Positions 44,045 through 53,338 of a stretch of DNA of 64,000 nucleotides are shown in pieces. The stretch lies in assembly GCF_000612505.1 (NCBI RefSeq), contig NZ_CP004078.1, positions 3,387,252 to 3,451,251 of the forward strand, written 5' to 3'. The notes under the pieces were generated by a model. That model worked only from the letters and a program-made list of their open reading frames with translations, had not been told where the DNA came from and did no database searches. Origin of the DNA: Paenibacillus sabinae T27 (GTDB lineage: Bacteria; Bacillota; Bacilli; Paenibacillales; Paenibacillaceae). Position numbers and translations under genes: made by a program. How positions within the stretch are numbered: position 1 is the first letter of the stretch; each line of letters opens with the position of its first letter.

Positions 44045-44061
44045 CACTCAAGCTCCAATCT

Positions 44062-45216
44062 TTAGCAGACCGTGTTCGCGGTCTTGCGGTCCAGCACACG
44101 GTAATAAATGCTTTCGTATTGATCCGTAATAGCGTCGTTGCAGAAATCCTCTCGCGCGCGCTCCAGACAGGCTTTGCGGATATTACGGGCCAGAGCCTCG
44201 TCGGTCAGCAGACGGACGGCATATTCCGCCATGGCGGCCGTATCGCCGATCGGCGCCAGAAATCCGGTTTCGCCATGCAGCACCAGTTCTGGTATGCCCC
44301 CGGCCTGCGAGCCGATCGTCGGCACGCCACAGGCCATCGCTTCCAAAGCGACCAGTCCGAAGCTCTCTTTTTCCGAAGGAAGCAAGAGCACATCCGCAAG
44401 CGATATGACCTGGGCGATCTCATCCTGCTTCCCGAGAAACCGCACCTTGTCCTCCAGACCCATTTCCGCGATCTTGGCCTGAATCTTCGGGAGCTCCGGG
44501 CCCTCGCCCACAAGCAGGAGACGGGAAGGAATCTTCTTTGCCACCTTGTCGAAGATATCCACCACATCCCCGACTCGCTTGACCGGACGAAAATTGGAGA
44601 TGTGCATCAATATTTTTTCATCCGGGGACGCAAAATCCCCACGCAGGTCGGAAACGTCCCGGGGATAATAGACTCTTTTATCCACAAAATTGTAGGTCAG
44701 GTCGATCTCCCTTGAAATATCCAGCACCCGCCGCGTCTCATTGATCAGGTCCTGCGATACCGCTGTCACCGCGTCGCTCTCATTGATACCGAGCCGGATC
44801 AGATCCCTGAGCGATTCGTCCTGGCCCAGCACCGTAATATCCGTGCCGTGGAGCGTTGTGACCACCTTGACCCCGTCGCCGCCAACCATCTGCTTCGCAA
44901 GAAAAGCACAGACGGCATGGGGAACCGCATAATGCACATGAAGAAGATCCAGTTTCTCCATCTTGGCTACCTGGGCCATTTTGGTCGCCAGAGCAAGATC
45001 ATAAGGCGGGTAACGGAATACATAATAGTCGTTGACCTCAACCTCGTGATAAAAAATATTTTTCTGAAACGTCCCCAAACGGAACGGAATGCTGTGCGTA
45101 ATGAAATGAACCTCATGACCTTTTTCGGCCAGCAGCTTTCCCAGCTCCGTAGCCACTACACCGGAGCCGCCTAGAGACGGATAACAGGTAATGCCTATTT
45201 TCAACAACCGGTCCAT
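44062..45216 (-). CDS. bshA: N-acetyl-alpha-D-glucosaminyl L-malate synthase
   Basis: 384 residues, GT4 glycosyltransferase. First step of bacillithiol synthesis: UDP-GlcNAc plus malate gives GlcNAc-malate. N-terminal CYPSLGGSGVVATELGKLLA, LHVHYAVPHA and the C-terminal nucleotide-sugar motif PSEKESFGLVALEAMACGVP. AAAGGAGACGG precedes the ATG. It follows bshB1 with a 65-nt gap; bshC is not in the window. Confidence 0.95.
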   Translation of the reverse strand: MDRLLKIGITCYPSLGGSGVVATELGKLLAEKGHEVHFITHSIPFRLGTFQKNIFYHEVEVNDYYVFRYPPYDLALATKMAQVAKMEKLDLLHVHYAVPHAVCAFLAKQMVGGDGVKVVTTLHGTDITVLGQDESLRDLIRLGINESDAVTAVSQDLINETRRVLDISREIDLTYNFVDKRVYYPRDVSDLRGDFASPDEKILMHISNFRPVKRVGDVVDIFDKVAKKIPSRLLLVGEGPELPKIQAKIAEMGLEDKVRFLGKQDEIAQVISLADVLLLPSEKESFGLVALEAMACGVPTIGSQAGGIPELVLHGETGFLAPIGDTAAMAEYAVRLLTDEALARNIRKACLERAREDFCNDAITDQYESIYYRVLDRKTANTVC

Positions 45217-45281
45217 ATGTCCGTCTCCTTTATTTATTGACTGATTGGTCAGCGCTTATCCGCTGTTTGCGGGCGCCTCCG

Positions 45282-45986
45282 TCACTGTTTCTTTCTTTTG
45301 AACCAATCTACCGCATAAGGAACTTTGGTAGCGAAGCCCTCGGCCAAAGAAAATCCTCTCCGCTGACCGAGCAGCATATCTCTGGAGCGGACCCGTTCGA
45401 TATAACCGTCGTTGAGCGGCGTCGCTACGACATCCTCGCCCGGTGTCTTTTGAAACTGGGAGCGGTAAGCGGATAGAGCTGATTCCTTCGCTTGGTAAGT
45501 TTCGGACACATCGACAACAAGATCCGTACGCCCCAAATCATTAATGAAGTAAAAATAGAGCTGCGGAGCCGGAACCGCCTTCAGCGCCGGCATATACCGC
45601 CGAAGCTTCGCATTAAAAACCGCCTCTTCCACAAGCGTGCCGCAGGCGACATGGTCGGGATGGCGGTCTTCCCAGTAGGGAGCGAACACGATATCGGGCG
45701 AGGAGCGGCGGATTTCCGCCGTCACAGCCCAAATCTGGTCTTCGGTCAGGCGCAGTCCCCTGTCGGGAAGGCCCAAGTTGGTGCGCGATGATACGCCGAG
45801 CGCAGAGGCGGCCCGAGCGGCTTCCTCTTTGCGGATCTTGGGCGTGCCATTGGAGGACATTTCTGCGGCGGTCAGGTCGCAAAGCCCGACCTTAAGTCCG
45901 GCTGCCGTATGCTTCGCAATCGTACCGGCCATGCCGATCTCCGCGTCGTCGGCATGGGCGCCGAACACAAGGATGTCGAGCTTCAT
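45282..45986 (-). CDS. bshB1: Bacillithiol biosynthesis deacetylase BshB1
   Basis: 234 residues from the ATG at 45986, which overlaps the mgsA stop (ATGA); a longer frame would extend deep into mgsA. Zinc-dependent LmbE-like deacetylase: the zinc-binding AHADDAEIG and later HPDHVACG are intact. It removes the acetyl group from GlcNAc-malate, the second bacillithiol step. The mgsA-bshB1-bshA order matches B. subtilis. Confidence 0.95.
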   Translation of the reverse strand: MKLDILVFGAHADDAEIGMAGTIAKHTAAGLKVGLCDLTAAEMSSNGTPKIRKEEAARAASALGVSSRTNLGLPDRGLRLTEDQIWAVTAEIRRSSPDIVFAPYWEDRHPDHVACGTLVEEAVFNAKLRRYMPALKAVPAPQLYFYFINDLGRTDLVVDVSETYQAKESALSAYRSQFQKTPGEDVVATPLNDGYIERVRSRDMLLGQRRGFSLAEGFATKVPYAVDWFKRKKQ

Positions 45987-46402
45987 TCGTCGACTCCCGG
46001 CTTGTACTTGTGTACCAGATCCCGCCAGGCGAAATCGCCGCGGTCGATCGCTTTGACCAGGATTTCCGCGGTTGCGATGTTGGTTGCCACCGGAATACCG
46101 TACACATCGCACAGCCGCAGCAGAGCGGAGATATCCGGTTCATGCGGCTGGGCCATCAGTGGGTCCCGAAGGAAGATAATAAGGTCCAGCTCGTCCTGCG
46201 CAACAAGCGCGCCGATCTGCTGGTCGCCGCCGAGCGGACCCGACATAAAGCGATTAATTTTAAGCTGGGTCGCTTCCATAATTCTCTGCCCGGTCGTGCC
46301 GGTCGAGTACATTTCATGTCCCTGGAACACATGCTCATATGCTGTTACAAAATTAACCATTTCATCTTTCTTGCGGTCATGCGCAATAAATGCAATCTTC
46401 AT
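45983..46402 (-). CDS. mgsA: Methylglyoxal synthase
   Basis: 139 residues, standard length. Converts dihydroxyacetone phosphate to methylglyoxal. [25 protein letters not shown] and [13 protein letters not shown] with the catalytic Asp, and [15 protein letters not shown] are all present. Being in one operon with bacillithiol genes makes sense because bacillithiol detoxifies methylglyoxal. 15 nt after dapB. Confidence 0.97.
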   Translation of the reverse strand: MKIAFIAHDRKKDEMVNFVTAYEHVFQGHEMYSTGTTGQRIMEATQLKINRFMSGPLGGDQQIGALVAQDELDLIIFLRDPLMAQPHEPDISALLRLCDVYGIPVATNIATAEILVKAIDRGDFAWRDLVHKYKPGVDE

Positions 46403-46417
46403 CGGTTTCTCCCCTGT

Positions 46418-47221
46418 CTATTCGATAAAGTGGTCAAATCCGTAAATCAAACCCGTGTAACCCATAACCTTCTCGATGCCCAGCTTCACCCCGGGCATAT
46501 ATCCCGCACGCTCGTAGGAATCGTGGCGGATCTTCAGCGTCTGGCCGAAGCTGCCGAACACGACCTCCTGCTGTGCAAAAACGCCCGGAAGCCGGACGCT
46601 GTGAATCCGGAACCCGTTATAATAGCCTCCGCGGGCGCCTTCAATCACTTCCTCTTCCTGCGGGTTGCCCTGACGCAGTTCTTCCCGCGCCTCGGCAATC
46701 ATCTCGGCCGTCTTGATCGACGTGCCGGAAGGAGCATCCAGCTTCTGATCTCCATGATACTCAATAATCTCAAGATGAGGAAAGTATTTTGCCGCCTGGG
46801 CGGCAAACTTCATCATCAGAATGGCCCCGATTGAGAAATTCGGGGCGATCAGGCCGCCGATTCCCTGATCCTGGCACTGCTTGTCCAGTTCTTCTATCTG
46901 CTCCGGAGTAAATCCGGTCGTTCCGATAACCGGTCTTACCCCGTATTTGATGGACAACGCCGTATTGGCATAAGCCGATTGAGGCGTCGTGAAATCGACG
47001 AGCACGTCCGCGTCGCCCGCCGCCAAAGCGGCTTCGAGGTCCCCGGTAACCGTCACTCCCGCTTCAGGCAGGCCTACCAGCCGCCCCGCGTCAATGTCAT
47101 GCAGCGAACGGTCCACAGCGGCCGCAAGTGTCAGATCTTCATCCTGAAGAACCAGCTTGACGACTTCTCTGCCCATCCGGCCGCCCGCTCCCGAAACAAC
47201 GACTCTGATTTTATTATTCAT
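46418..47221 (-). CDS. dapB: 4-hydroxy-tetrahydrodipicolinate reductase
   Basis: 267 residues from the ATG at 47221, equal to B. subtilis DapB; an ATG nine codons earlier lacks a ribosome site. NAD(P)H reductase of the lysine/diaminopimelate pathway. Rossmann motif VSGAGGRMGREVV, catalytic region EIIEYHGDQKLDAPSGTS, substrate loop APNFSIGAILMM. First of dapB-mgsA-bshB1-bshA. Confidence 0.96.
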   Translation of the reverse strand: MNNKIRVVVSGAGGRMGREVVKLVLQDEDLTLAAAVDRSLHDIDAGRLVGLPEAGVTVTGDLEAALAAGDADVLVDFTTPQSAYANTALSIKYGVRPVIGTTGFTPEQIEELDKQCQDQGIGGLIAPNFSIGAILMMKFAAQAAKYFPHLEIIEYHGDQKLDAPSGTSIKTAEMIAEAREELRQGNPQEEEVIEGARGGYYNGFRIHSVRLPGVFAQQEVVFGSFGQTLKIRHDSYERAGYMPGVKLGIEKVMGYTGLIYGFDHFIE

Positions 47222-47255
47222 GTACGTTCTGACCCCCGCTTTCTTCATCTGTTGA

Positions 47256-47777
47256 TTACTGCATGTACTTTAGCAGCGATTTCTGCAGATCCTTCATTAA
47301 TTCTTTTAACCCGTTATCGTCCGGGTGCAGCGCGATCACTTCCTTCATCGCTGCAATTGCCGATAAATGCTCGTTCATTCTGCTGTAAGCAATGGCCAGC
47401 CATACGTAAGCGTCCCCGTAGAGCGGATCGAGCTTTACCGCTTCTTTGAGCAAGGTAATCGGCCGGTATGGGTTATTCCTGGCGTTTATATCGTCCTCCA
47501 GCAGCCGTTTGGCTTCCTGTACGTGCAGCATGGCCTGCAAATGCTGCAAATGCAGTCTGTAATCCGTCTTGGTGCCGTCAAGCTTCACCGCGGCCTTGGC
47601 ATGTTCGACCGCTTTTTCGAGCTTACCGCTGCGCGCGTAAGTGATTGAACAGCGATACCGGACTTCCGGATCATTCGGGTCGGCCGCAATCGCCGCTTCG
47701 AAGCATTGTATCGCTTCTTCGAAATCGCTTCGCAATATACAGCGGTACGCTTCCTTCACATAATCACCGGGACTCAT
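47256..47777 (-). CDS. Tetratricopeptide repeat protein upstream of dapB
   Basis: 173 residues; ATG at 47777 (GGAGG 9 nt upstream) preferred over the GTG three codons before. Two TPR pairs are clear: AYRCILRSDFEEAIQCFEAA with DPNDPEVRYRCSITYARSGK, and ITLLKEAVKLDPLYGDAYVW with RMNEHLSAIAAMKEVIALHP. Cytosolic, probably protein-binding. Gap of 34 nt to dapB. Function unknown. Confidence 0.82.
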   Translation of the reverse strand: MSPGDYVKEAYRCILRSDFEEAIQCFEAAIAADPNDPEVRYRCSITYARSGKLEKAVEHAKAAVKLDGTKTDYRLHLQHLQAMLHVQEAKRLLEDDINARNNPYRPITLLKEAVKLDPLYGDAYVWLAIAYSRMNEHLSAIAAMKEVIALHPDDNGLKELMKDLQKSLLKYMQ

Positions 47778-47820
47778 ACGTACCACCCTCCGTCATATGA
47801 TTCATCATATGCGGCGGCGC

Positions 47821-48150
47821 CTAATCGGTGTTTTTTTTCGTCCAGCGGTCCGCGTCGCGGGTGTTGAATTTGCGCATGACCTTGTCCATGGCTTCGGTCA
47901 AGTCGATTCCGAGAGAGTTCGCGAAGCATACGGTGATGAAGAGGATATCGCCCAGCTCGAGCTCAATCGAATTTTCGGGCTCGTCGGCCTTTTTCGGCTT
48001 CTCTCCATAAGAATGATTGACTTCGCGGGCCAGTTCCCCCACTTCCTCGGACATGCGCGCAAGCATCGATAACGGACTGAAGTAGCCTTCCTTGAACTGG
48101 GAAATGTAAGCGTCCACTTCCCGCTGTATTTCGGCGAGACTTTTCTCCAT
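47821..48150 (-). CDS. MazG-like nucleotide pyrophosphohydrolase (YpjD type)
   Basis: 109 residues, single MazG-like domain. Metal-binding acidic motif MSEEVGELAREVNHS (E-E-x-x-E) and IELELGDILFITVCFAN (E-x-x-D), typical of all-alpha NTP pyrophosphatases that remove abnormal nucleotides. Position next to dapB equals ypjD in B. subtilis. It is followed after 43 nt by the TPR gene. Confidence 0.9.
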   Translation of the reverse strand: MEKSLAEIQREVDAYISQFKEGYFSPLSMLARMSEEVGELAREVNHSYGEKPKKADEPENSIELELGDILFITVCFANSLGIDLTEAMDKVMRKFNTRDADRWTKKNTD

Positions 48151-48323
48151 ATTCCGGCGTCTCTCCTTTCGATCTGCCGCATATTGCCTTTTCGTTTGCC
48201 CCTATGTTATCGTAAAGACGTTTTGAAGACAAATCTTTTTTGCTCGCCTTGCGATTGTTATATAGGTATACTTTCATGCTGGCGGAGAAAAACTGCCGTT
48301 ATCACGGCTTCACGGAGGATTCC

Positions 48324-49193
48324 ATGAATACTGCAAAATTGAGTTCAATCATCAAGACGGTCGCTCCGATTATGCTCGGGACCGCGGTGTACGCTTTTGG
48401 ACTGCTCTACTTCATTATTCCCAATCAGCTTATGGAAGGCGGCGTAACCGGGATCACCATTCTCCTGAATTACGGCTTCGGCATTCCGGTGTTTCTGACC
48501 ACGCTCCTGCTTAACCTTCCGCTGTTCCTGCTTGGCTGGAAAGAGCTTGGCGGCCGTCAAATCATCTACACCGGTGTCGGCATCGGATCACTGTCCTTCT
48601 TCCTGTGGGTATTCGAGCGGATGATCGCGCTTGGGTGGGTGGAGCCCTTCCAGACGGAGCATGATTTTATTCTTGCCTCCCTCTACGCAGGCGTTACGCT
48701 GGGCCTTGGTCTGGGCCTCGTATTCCGGTTCGGCGGCACGACCGGCGGCGTCGATATCGTGGCCCGCATATGCGGCCGGCGTTTCGGCTGGAGCATGGGA
48801 CAGGTCATTCTGGTGATCGATGTTGTTATTATCGGCTCTTCCCTGCTCTATATCCCAAGAGAGAAAATTTTGTATACGCTGGTTGCCGTTTTTATTTCTT
48901 CCCGCGTGATCGATTTTATCCAGGAAGGCGCGTATGCCGCCAAGGCTTTTACAATTATTAGCGACTTCGGGCAGGAAATCGCAGAGCTGATCACCAGGGA
49001 CCTGGAGCGGGGCGTCACTTTGATCCCCTCGATCGGCGCCTATTCGAAGCAGGCCAAGCATACTGTCTACTGCGTTGTTTCCCGACAGGAAATCCGGCGG
49101 CTCAGCCAGTTGGTCAAATCGGTCGACCCCCGGGCGTTCGTCATTATCAGCGATGTGCACGACGTTCAGGGGGAAGGCTTTCGGGAAATATGA
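48324..49193 (+). CDS. YitT family membrane protein (YpjC-like)
   Basis: 289 residues from the ATG at 48324 (CGGAGGATT upstream); a frame from 48240 lacks a site. Five to six membrane segments in the first about 200 residues (MLGTAVYAFGLLYFIIPNQL with EGGVTGITILL, ASLYAGVTLGLGLGLVF, GGTTGGVDIVAR) and a C-terminal DUF2179 domain (AAKAFTIISDFGQEIAELI, GVTLIPSIGAYS, VDPRAFVIISDVHDVQGEGF). Members are widespread in spore formers; the transported substance is unknown. It is the only plus-strand gene in this neighbourhood, as ypjC is set among ypj genes in B. subtilis. Confidence 0.92.
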   Translation: MNTAKLSSIIKTVAPIMLGTAVYAFGLLYFIIPNQLMEGGVTGITILLNYGFGIPVFLTTLLLNLPLFLLGWKELGGRQIIYTGVGIGSLSFFLWVFERMIALGWVEPFQTEHDFILASLYAGVTLGLGLGLVFRFGGTTGGVDIVARICGRRFGWSMGQVILVIDVVIIGSSLLYIPREKILYTLVAVFISSRVIDFIQEGAYAAKAFTIISDFGQEIAELITRDLERGVTLIPSIGAYSKQAKHTVYCVVSRQEIRRLSQLVKSVDPRAFVIISDVHDVQGEGFREI

Positions 49194-49226
49194 AGCTCTC
49201 GAGCGGTTATACCCTTTAACAAAATC

Positions 49227-49272
49227 AGCGGGACAGGTCGTGGAAGAATCCTCGCCCTGTCCCGCTTTTTTT
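49227..49272 (+). terminator. Intrinsic terminator of the YitT gene
   Basis: Perfect 11-bp arms AGCGGGACAGG (49227-49237) and CCTGTCCCGCT (49256-49266), then seven U. Confidence 0.93.
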
Positions 49273-49336
49273 CGAATGGTGCGCTCACTTCTGGCGCCTA
49301 TTGAAATAACGAAGCCGTCTCTTCAACGCCGCTCAT

Positions 49337-50239
49337 TCAGTACGGATTCCAGCGGCTTTTCTCTCCCCTATATTTTCTGTATCCGGTATAGGCCAGCGCC
49401 GCGAGAATAAATCCCGCTCCGAGCCACCCGGCCGGGCCGTACTCCCTCGGACCCAGAGGGAGAGACAGGGTCGGCTCATCCTTCTCTTTCCCGAACATCA
49501 CCCTTGCGGCCTCCCGGCCGTTCGAGACAGCGTCCATAAGCTCCTCCCTGCCCGGGGGACGAGCAGCCGACGCCAGCCCGGAAGCATAGGAGAGCCATGC
49601 ATCAAACCGGTTGACCTCTTCCGGCTTACGGGCAATAATGACCGCTGGCCGAATCGTATCGTAACGCTCCTGCAGACGGGAAACCGCCGTTCTCCAGCCC
49701 GCCTGATCGCTGCCGGCCGCGCTGCGTTCCATATCGTTCAGATCCTCTCGGATGAGCTTGTAATATTGAAGCCACATCGGCTGACCGGGATGGGTCAGAC
49801 TGTTGGCGGCCAGACGGAGCCTTGCCGCGGCCGTCTCCCACCGCTCCGGCTGGAGCTTGACCGCCGAAGCGGCGGCTTTCATGTCCAGAATCGCTCCGGA
49901 GAGCGCATTTACTCCTTCAACGGATGTAAGTCCTTCAAAAGAAGACGCGACGAACAGCCGGGAAATCGCATCGATTGTTTCCCTTGTTTTGTTGATATTG
50001 CCTTCCGTAACGTAACCGTACAGCGCCTCCGCCTGCTTCTCCAGCTGCAGCGCGCTTGCTTTGGCCGCAATAGGCGGCTGCGTCGGTTCCGCCGGCGTAC
50101 CCGCCATACCGGATACCGATCTGCTCACAGGCAGAAGAACCTCGTTATAGCCTGCGGCGCCTGCACTATCCCATCCGGCTGCCGCCGTGCAGACCAAGGC
50201 GAGCAGCGTCATCATCACCCAATACCTCCCGCGCAGCAT
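49337..50239 (-). CDS. Sporulation protein YpjB-like
   Basis: 300 residues from the ATG at 50239 (AGGAGGG upstream). Signal peptide at the N-terminus (VMMTLLALVCTAAAGWDSAGA), a helical external region, and a C-terminal membrane anchor (GWLGAGFILAALAYTGY) with a basic tail. It matches YpjB in layout and in position after ypjA; ypjB in B. subtilis has a role in sporulation that is not well defined. Most of the family identity rests on context plus the N- and C-terminal pattern. Confidence 0.8.
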   Translation of the reverse strand: MLRGRYWVMMTLLALVCTAAAGWDSAGAAGYNEVLLPVSRSVSGMAGTPAEPTQPPIAAKASALQLEKQAEALYGYVTEGNINKTRETIDAISRLFVASSFEGLTSVEGVNALSGAILDMKAAASAVKLQPERWETAAARLRLAANSLTHPGQPMWLQYYKLIREDLNDMERSAAGSDQAGWRTAVSRLQERYDTIRPAVIIARKPEEVNRFDAWLSYASGLASAARPPGREELMDAVSNGREAARVMFGKEKDEPTLSLPLGPREYGPAGWLGAGFILAALAYTGYRKYRGEKSRWNPY

Positions 50240-50294
50240 GAGACATCCCTCCTGCCTTATGTGTATGCGCAGGGACAAGGGTTAGAACATCGTC

Positions 50295-50936
50295 TTATCG
50301 CTCCGTGCGCTGACGCCGCAGCCGGACATCCCTCGAAGCGAGCCAGGCGGCCAAGGAGCTGATTAAGGTCAGGCCAATGGTGAATAGCTGAATCTGCAGC
50401 ACATCGTCCTCGAGCGTGGCGGGAAGCCAAGGATATACACCGTAGGAATAATCGACGGTATCATTTAGCAAAGTCCACAGGAGCGCAACCGGAATCATTT
50501 TCCGGCAAATAAAGTACCGGGCGTACAGCAGCGCCTCTACCGCCATTCCGGTGTGTGAAATCATCAGCATCCAGTCCTGCCAATCAACCGGCCCGCCCTG
50601 GTAGCCGCCGGCTACAATAATGGAGACCGCCCAAATGCCGTATTTGACGGATGTAACTACCGCCAACGCTTCGATCAACGCTCTTGTCGTAACTCCTGCC
50701 ACCGTCTTGGGCGGATATAGCATGAAGATCAGCGCCAGTGTAAAGAATAGGCTTGCCGTCGGGCTGTCGGGCACAAACGGCAGCAGCCACCCCGGGTAAT
50801 GGGAGGCCGTATAAGCCAATTGATTCCCATACCATATGTATCCATAAATGGTTCCCGGAATATTGACCGCAAGCAGCAGCCAGATCATTCCCCGGTTGTT
50901 AAACAGTTTGTCCACTACCCTACCGACTCTCGACAC
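50295..50936 (-). CDS. DUF1405 membrane protein (YpjA)
   Basis: 213 residues from a GTG at 50936 (GGGGGAGG 6 nt upstream; the ATG at 50957 precedes that site). Six membrane segments; family traits NIPGTIYGYIWYGNQL, FVPDSPTASLFFTLAL, YGIWAVSII and LLNDTVDYSYGVYPWLP. Function unknown. It follows qcrC but a terminator lies in the gap, so expression may be only partly linked to the cytochrome genes. It is paired with ypjB, 55 nt away. Confidence 0.88.
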   Translation of the reverse strand: MSRVGRVVDKLFNNRGMIWLLLAVNIPGTIYGYIWYGNQLAYTASHYPGWLLPFVPDSPTASLFFTLALIFMLYPPKTVAGVTTRALIEALAVVTSVKYGIWAVSIIVAGGYQGGPVDWQDWMLMISHTGMAVEALLYARYFICRKMIPVALLWTLLNDTVDYSYGVYPWLPATLEDDVLQIQLFTIGLTLISSLAAWLASRDVRLRRQRTER

Positions 50937-50957
50937 GACAGGCCTCCCCCAAAGCAT

Positions 50958-51000
50958 GCAAAAACCTGACCGTATGATTCGATCAGGTTATGCTTTTTTT
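50958..51000. terminator. Terminator between qcrC and ypjA
   Basis: Arms AACCTGA (50963-50969) and TCAGGTT (50983-50989), extended by GCA/TGC. Minus strand: five U then GC; plus strand: seven U. It should end qcrABC transcripts. Confidence 0.75.
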
Positions 51001-51008
51001 CCTCTATT

Positions 51009-51884
51009 TTACTGTTCGGTTTTTTGTTTCGCAAGCCATTCCGCCAGCTGATCAATATCCTTGTCGGTCAACCCGGCATTGATGGCGGTGTCGTACATGG
51101 GGGGCATCTTGTTATTGTACCCTTCCTTGATAATCTTTAAAATGCCCGCCTTGTCATGCTTGTCACCGACGCCGCGCAGCGACGGTCCAGCTGCTCCCTT
51201 CATGTCGGCGGCATGGCAGGCCACGCAGCCGGCCTTCTGATAGACAGCCATGGCGGGATCTTCCTTGTCTACGATCGCTACCTCTTTTGCCTGTACGGCG
51301 CTGCTTGTCGGCAGTCCCTTGGCCCGATTCTCGGCCGCCTTCTCCTCACGCTGCACATCTTCGGGCACCTGGCCCGTGGCCGCCATTTCATGCTTATACT
51401 CCGTCCACGCCGAGTTCGTCAGATAGATGATGGAGGCCAGGGACAGAAACATCAGCGACGAAGCAATCGGTCTGCGGTAGAACCTGCGTTCCCTGCCTGT
51501 ATCCAGAAATGGAGCCAGCAGCAGGGAGCCGAAAGCAACGCCCGTAACGCCCATCGTGCCTAGAACGATATAATCACCCGAGGCATAAGGAAGCTTCAGG
51601 TATTGGTACAGAAACAGAAAATACCAGTCCGGGACCGGGATCACCGTCGCGCCGGGATTGGCGGGAAAGCCAAGGGGCGCAGGCTCCGAAATCGTCAGCA
51701 CGAGAATCCCGACCAGCACGACAACGCCGACCATCCATTCTTTGAGCAGGAAGTTCGGGATGAACGCCTCCGATTTCCCGGGATAGGCGGAATAGTCCGG
51801 AGGAGCGATAAAGCCGTTTCCCCGCCTGACCCTGGAATCGCCGACAAAGACAATTTTTTCCTTGGAGCTGTCTTTATGTGCCAC
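51009..51884 (-). CDS. qcrC: Menaquinol-cytochrome c reductase cytochrome b/c subunit
   Basis: 291 residues. N-terminal half resembles subunit IV of b6f (AFIPNFLLKEWMVGVVVLV, PVPDWYFLFLYQYLKLP) with three membrane helices; the C-terminal half is a cytochrome c domain with the haem motif CVACH and an axial Met in NNKMPPMYD. This b/c fusion is typical of Bacillales. GTG start with GAGGAGG upstream. Third gene of qcrABC. Confidence 0.95.
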   Translation of the reverse strand: MAHKDSSKEKIVFVGDSRVRRGNGFIAPPDYSAYPGKSEAFIPNFLLKEWMVGVVVLVGILVLTISEPAPLGFPANPGATVIPVPDWYFLFLYQYLKLPYASGDYIVLGTMGVTGVAFGSLLLAPFLDTGRERRFYRRPIASSLMFLSLASIIYLTNSAWTEYKHEMAATGQVPEDVQREEKAAENRAKGLPTSSAVQAKEVAIVDKEDPAMAVYQKAGCVACHAADMKGAAGPSLRGVGDKHDKAGILKIIKEGYNNKMPPMYDTAINAGLTDKDIDQLAEWLAKQKTEQ

Positions 51885-51912
51885 CTTATGTCCTCCTCTC
51901 CTTCGAATGCCG

Positions 51913-52584
51913 TTACAGCGGGCCCGAAATGCCTTGTCTGCGGATCATGACGAAATGTCCCACGAGCAGAATAAGCAGCACCGCCGGGAGGAAGAATACA
52001 TGAAGGGCGAAAAATCTCGTCAGCGTCTCGGCTCCGACAATATTGCCGCCCTGCATCAGCTCCTTGAGCACCGGACCCAGCACGGGCACGGAGTTGGCGA
52101 TTTCCAGCGTGACTTTTGTGGCGAAATACGATTTATTGTCCCAAGGCAGCAAATACCCGGTAAGTCCCAGTCCAAGCATCACGAAAAATATAAGCATCCC
52201 GACTACCCAGTTCATCTCCCTGGGCGCCTTATAAGAGCCTGTAAAAAAGACCCGCATTGTGTGCAGGAACATCATGACGATAACGAGACTGGCACCCCAG
52301 TGGTGCATGCCCCGGACGATTTGTCCAAAGGCGACCTTGGTCTGCAAATATTCGACGCTGGCGTAAGCGTTGATAATATCGGGAACGTAATACATGGTCA
52401 GAAACATGCCGGACAGAATTTGAATGACGGTAATGAAAAAGGTCAGTCCGCCGAAGCAGTAGACGAATGCGGAAAAATGATGGGCCGGGTTGACATGCTC
52501 AGGCACCTCGTGATCGGCGACATCCCTCCAGATGGGTGTAATGTCCAAACGTTCGTCAATCCAGTTATAGACATTTTTAAACAT
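51913..52584 (-). CDS. qcrB: Menaquinol-cytochrome c reductase cytochrome b subunit
   Basis: 223 residues, four membrane helices. Cytochrome b6 type: haem ligands in RGMHHWGASLVIVMMFLHTMRVF and in FFALHVFFLPAVLLILLVGHF, and the covalent-haem/quinol region VYCFGGLTFFITVIQILSG. Transfers electrons from menaquinol to the Rieske centre. 6 nt after qcrA. Confidence 0.96.
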   Translation of the reverse strand: MFKNVYNWIDERLDITPIWRDVADHEVPEHVNPAHHFSAFVYCFGGLTFFITVIQILSGMFLTMYYVPDIINAYASVEYLQTKVAFGQIVRGMHHWGASLVIVMMFLHTMRVFFTGSYKAPREMNWVVGMLIFFVMLGLGLTGYLLPWDNKSYFATKVTLEIANSVPVLGPVLKELMQGGNIVGAETLTRFFALHVFFLPAVLLILLVGHFVMIRRQGISGPL

Positions 52585-52590
52585 CGGCGG

Positions 52591-53145
52591 TTACGCCTCC
52601 TTGGCGGCCTCGGTATTGGGCACAATATCGCCCAGGTATACCCAGCCATTCTCAATTTTCGTCTTGTACTGATCGAGCGGCTTCGGCGCTACGGCCAGAT
52701 TCTTACCCGCCTTGGTGTAACGTGCGCCATGACATGGGCAGTGAAATTCATTGGGCGTAGCCTTGTTATTGTTCCATCCGACCGTGCAGCCCAAGTGCTT
52801 ACAGATCGGTGAAAGCGCATAAATTTCTCCTCGCTCGTTTTTGCGGATCCATGCCGTCAGCGTCGCCGTACTGGCATACCATCCGTCCTGCTGTTTGAGC
52901 TCAAAATGGAATTCCTGCGGCTCGCCCGTGATTTTGGATTCTTCCGCGACTTTGATAAACTCTCCCTCGCCCTTCTTATGTAGTATAGGGTCCACGGCGA
53001 AACGGATCATCGGAAGAACGGCTCCCACACCCATAAAAGCGGAGGCTCCTCCGAGGGTGTAGGTTAAAAACTGTCTGCGGGACATTTCTTTACGCCCGGG
53101 CGGCTTATTGTTCGGATGATTCTGGTGCTCGTCATGGCTGCTCAT
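52591..53145 (-). CDS. qcrA: Menaquinol-cytochrome c reductase Rieske iron-sulfur subunit
   Basis: 184 residues from the ATG at 53145. A twin-arginine-like signal (MSRRQFLTY) precedes the membrane anchor, then the Rieske fold with [2Fe-2S] ligands in CKHLGCTVGW and CPCHGARY. First gene of the qcr operon, which links the menaquinone pool to cytochrome c. An upstream ATG at 53196 would add a Gln/Ser/Arg-rich tail without a site. Confidence 0.95.
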   Translation of the reverse strand: MSSHDEHQNHPNNKPPGRKEMSRRQFLTYTLGGASAFMGVGAVLPMIRFAVDPILHKKGEGEFIKVAEESKITGEPQEFHFELKQQDGWYASTATLTAWIRKNERGEIYALSPICKHLGCTVGWNNNKATPNEFHCPCHGARYTKAGKNLAVAPKPLDQYKTKIENGWVYLGDIVPNTEAAKEA

Positions 53146-53338
53146 ATCTGCGTTTACCCCCCTTGATCGGATTTGGGAAAGCGCTTGAAAGAACAATTAA
53201 TACGTTTACAATGATAAAAATCACATTTATATCCATTCAACCTAATCATAGCTCAGCGGTCCATAACCGTCAATAAAATCGTCTGACGAATCGACAACCG
53301 TTCAACTTCAAACCTATTGTCGACTTTCCGTCACATTT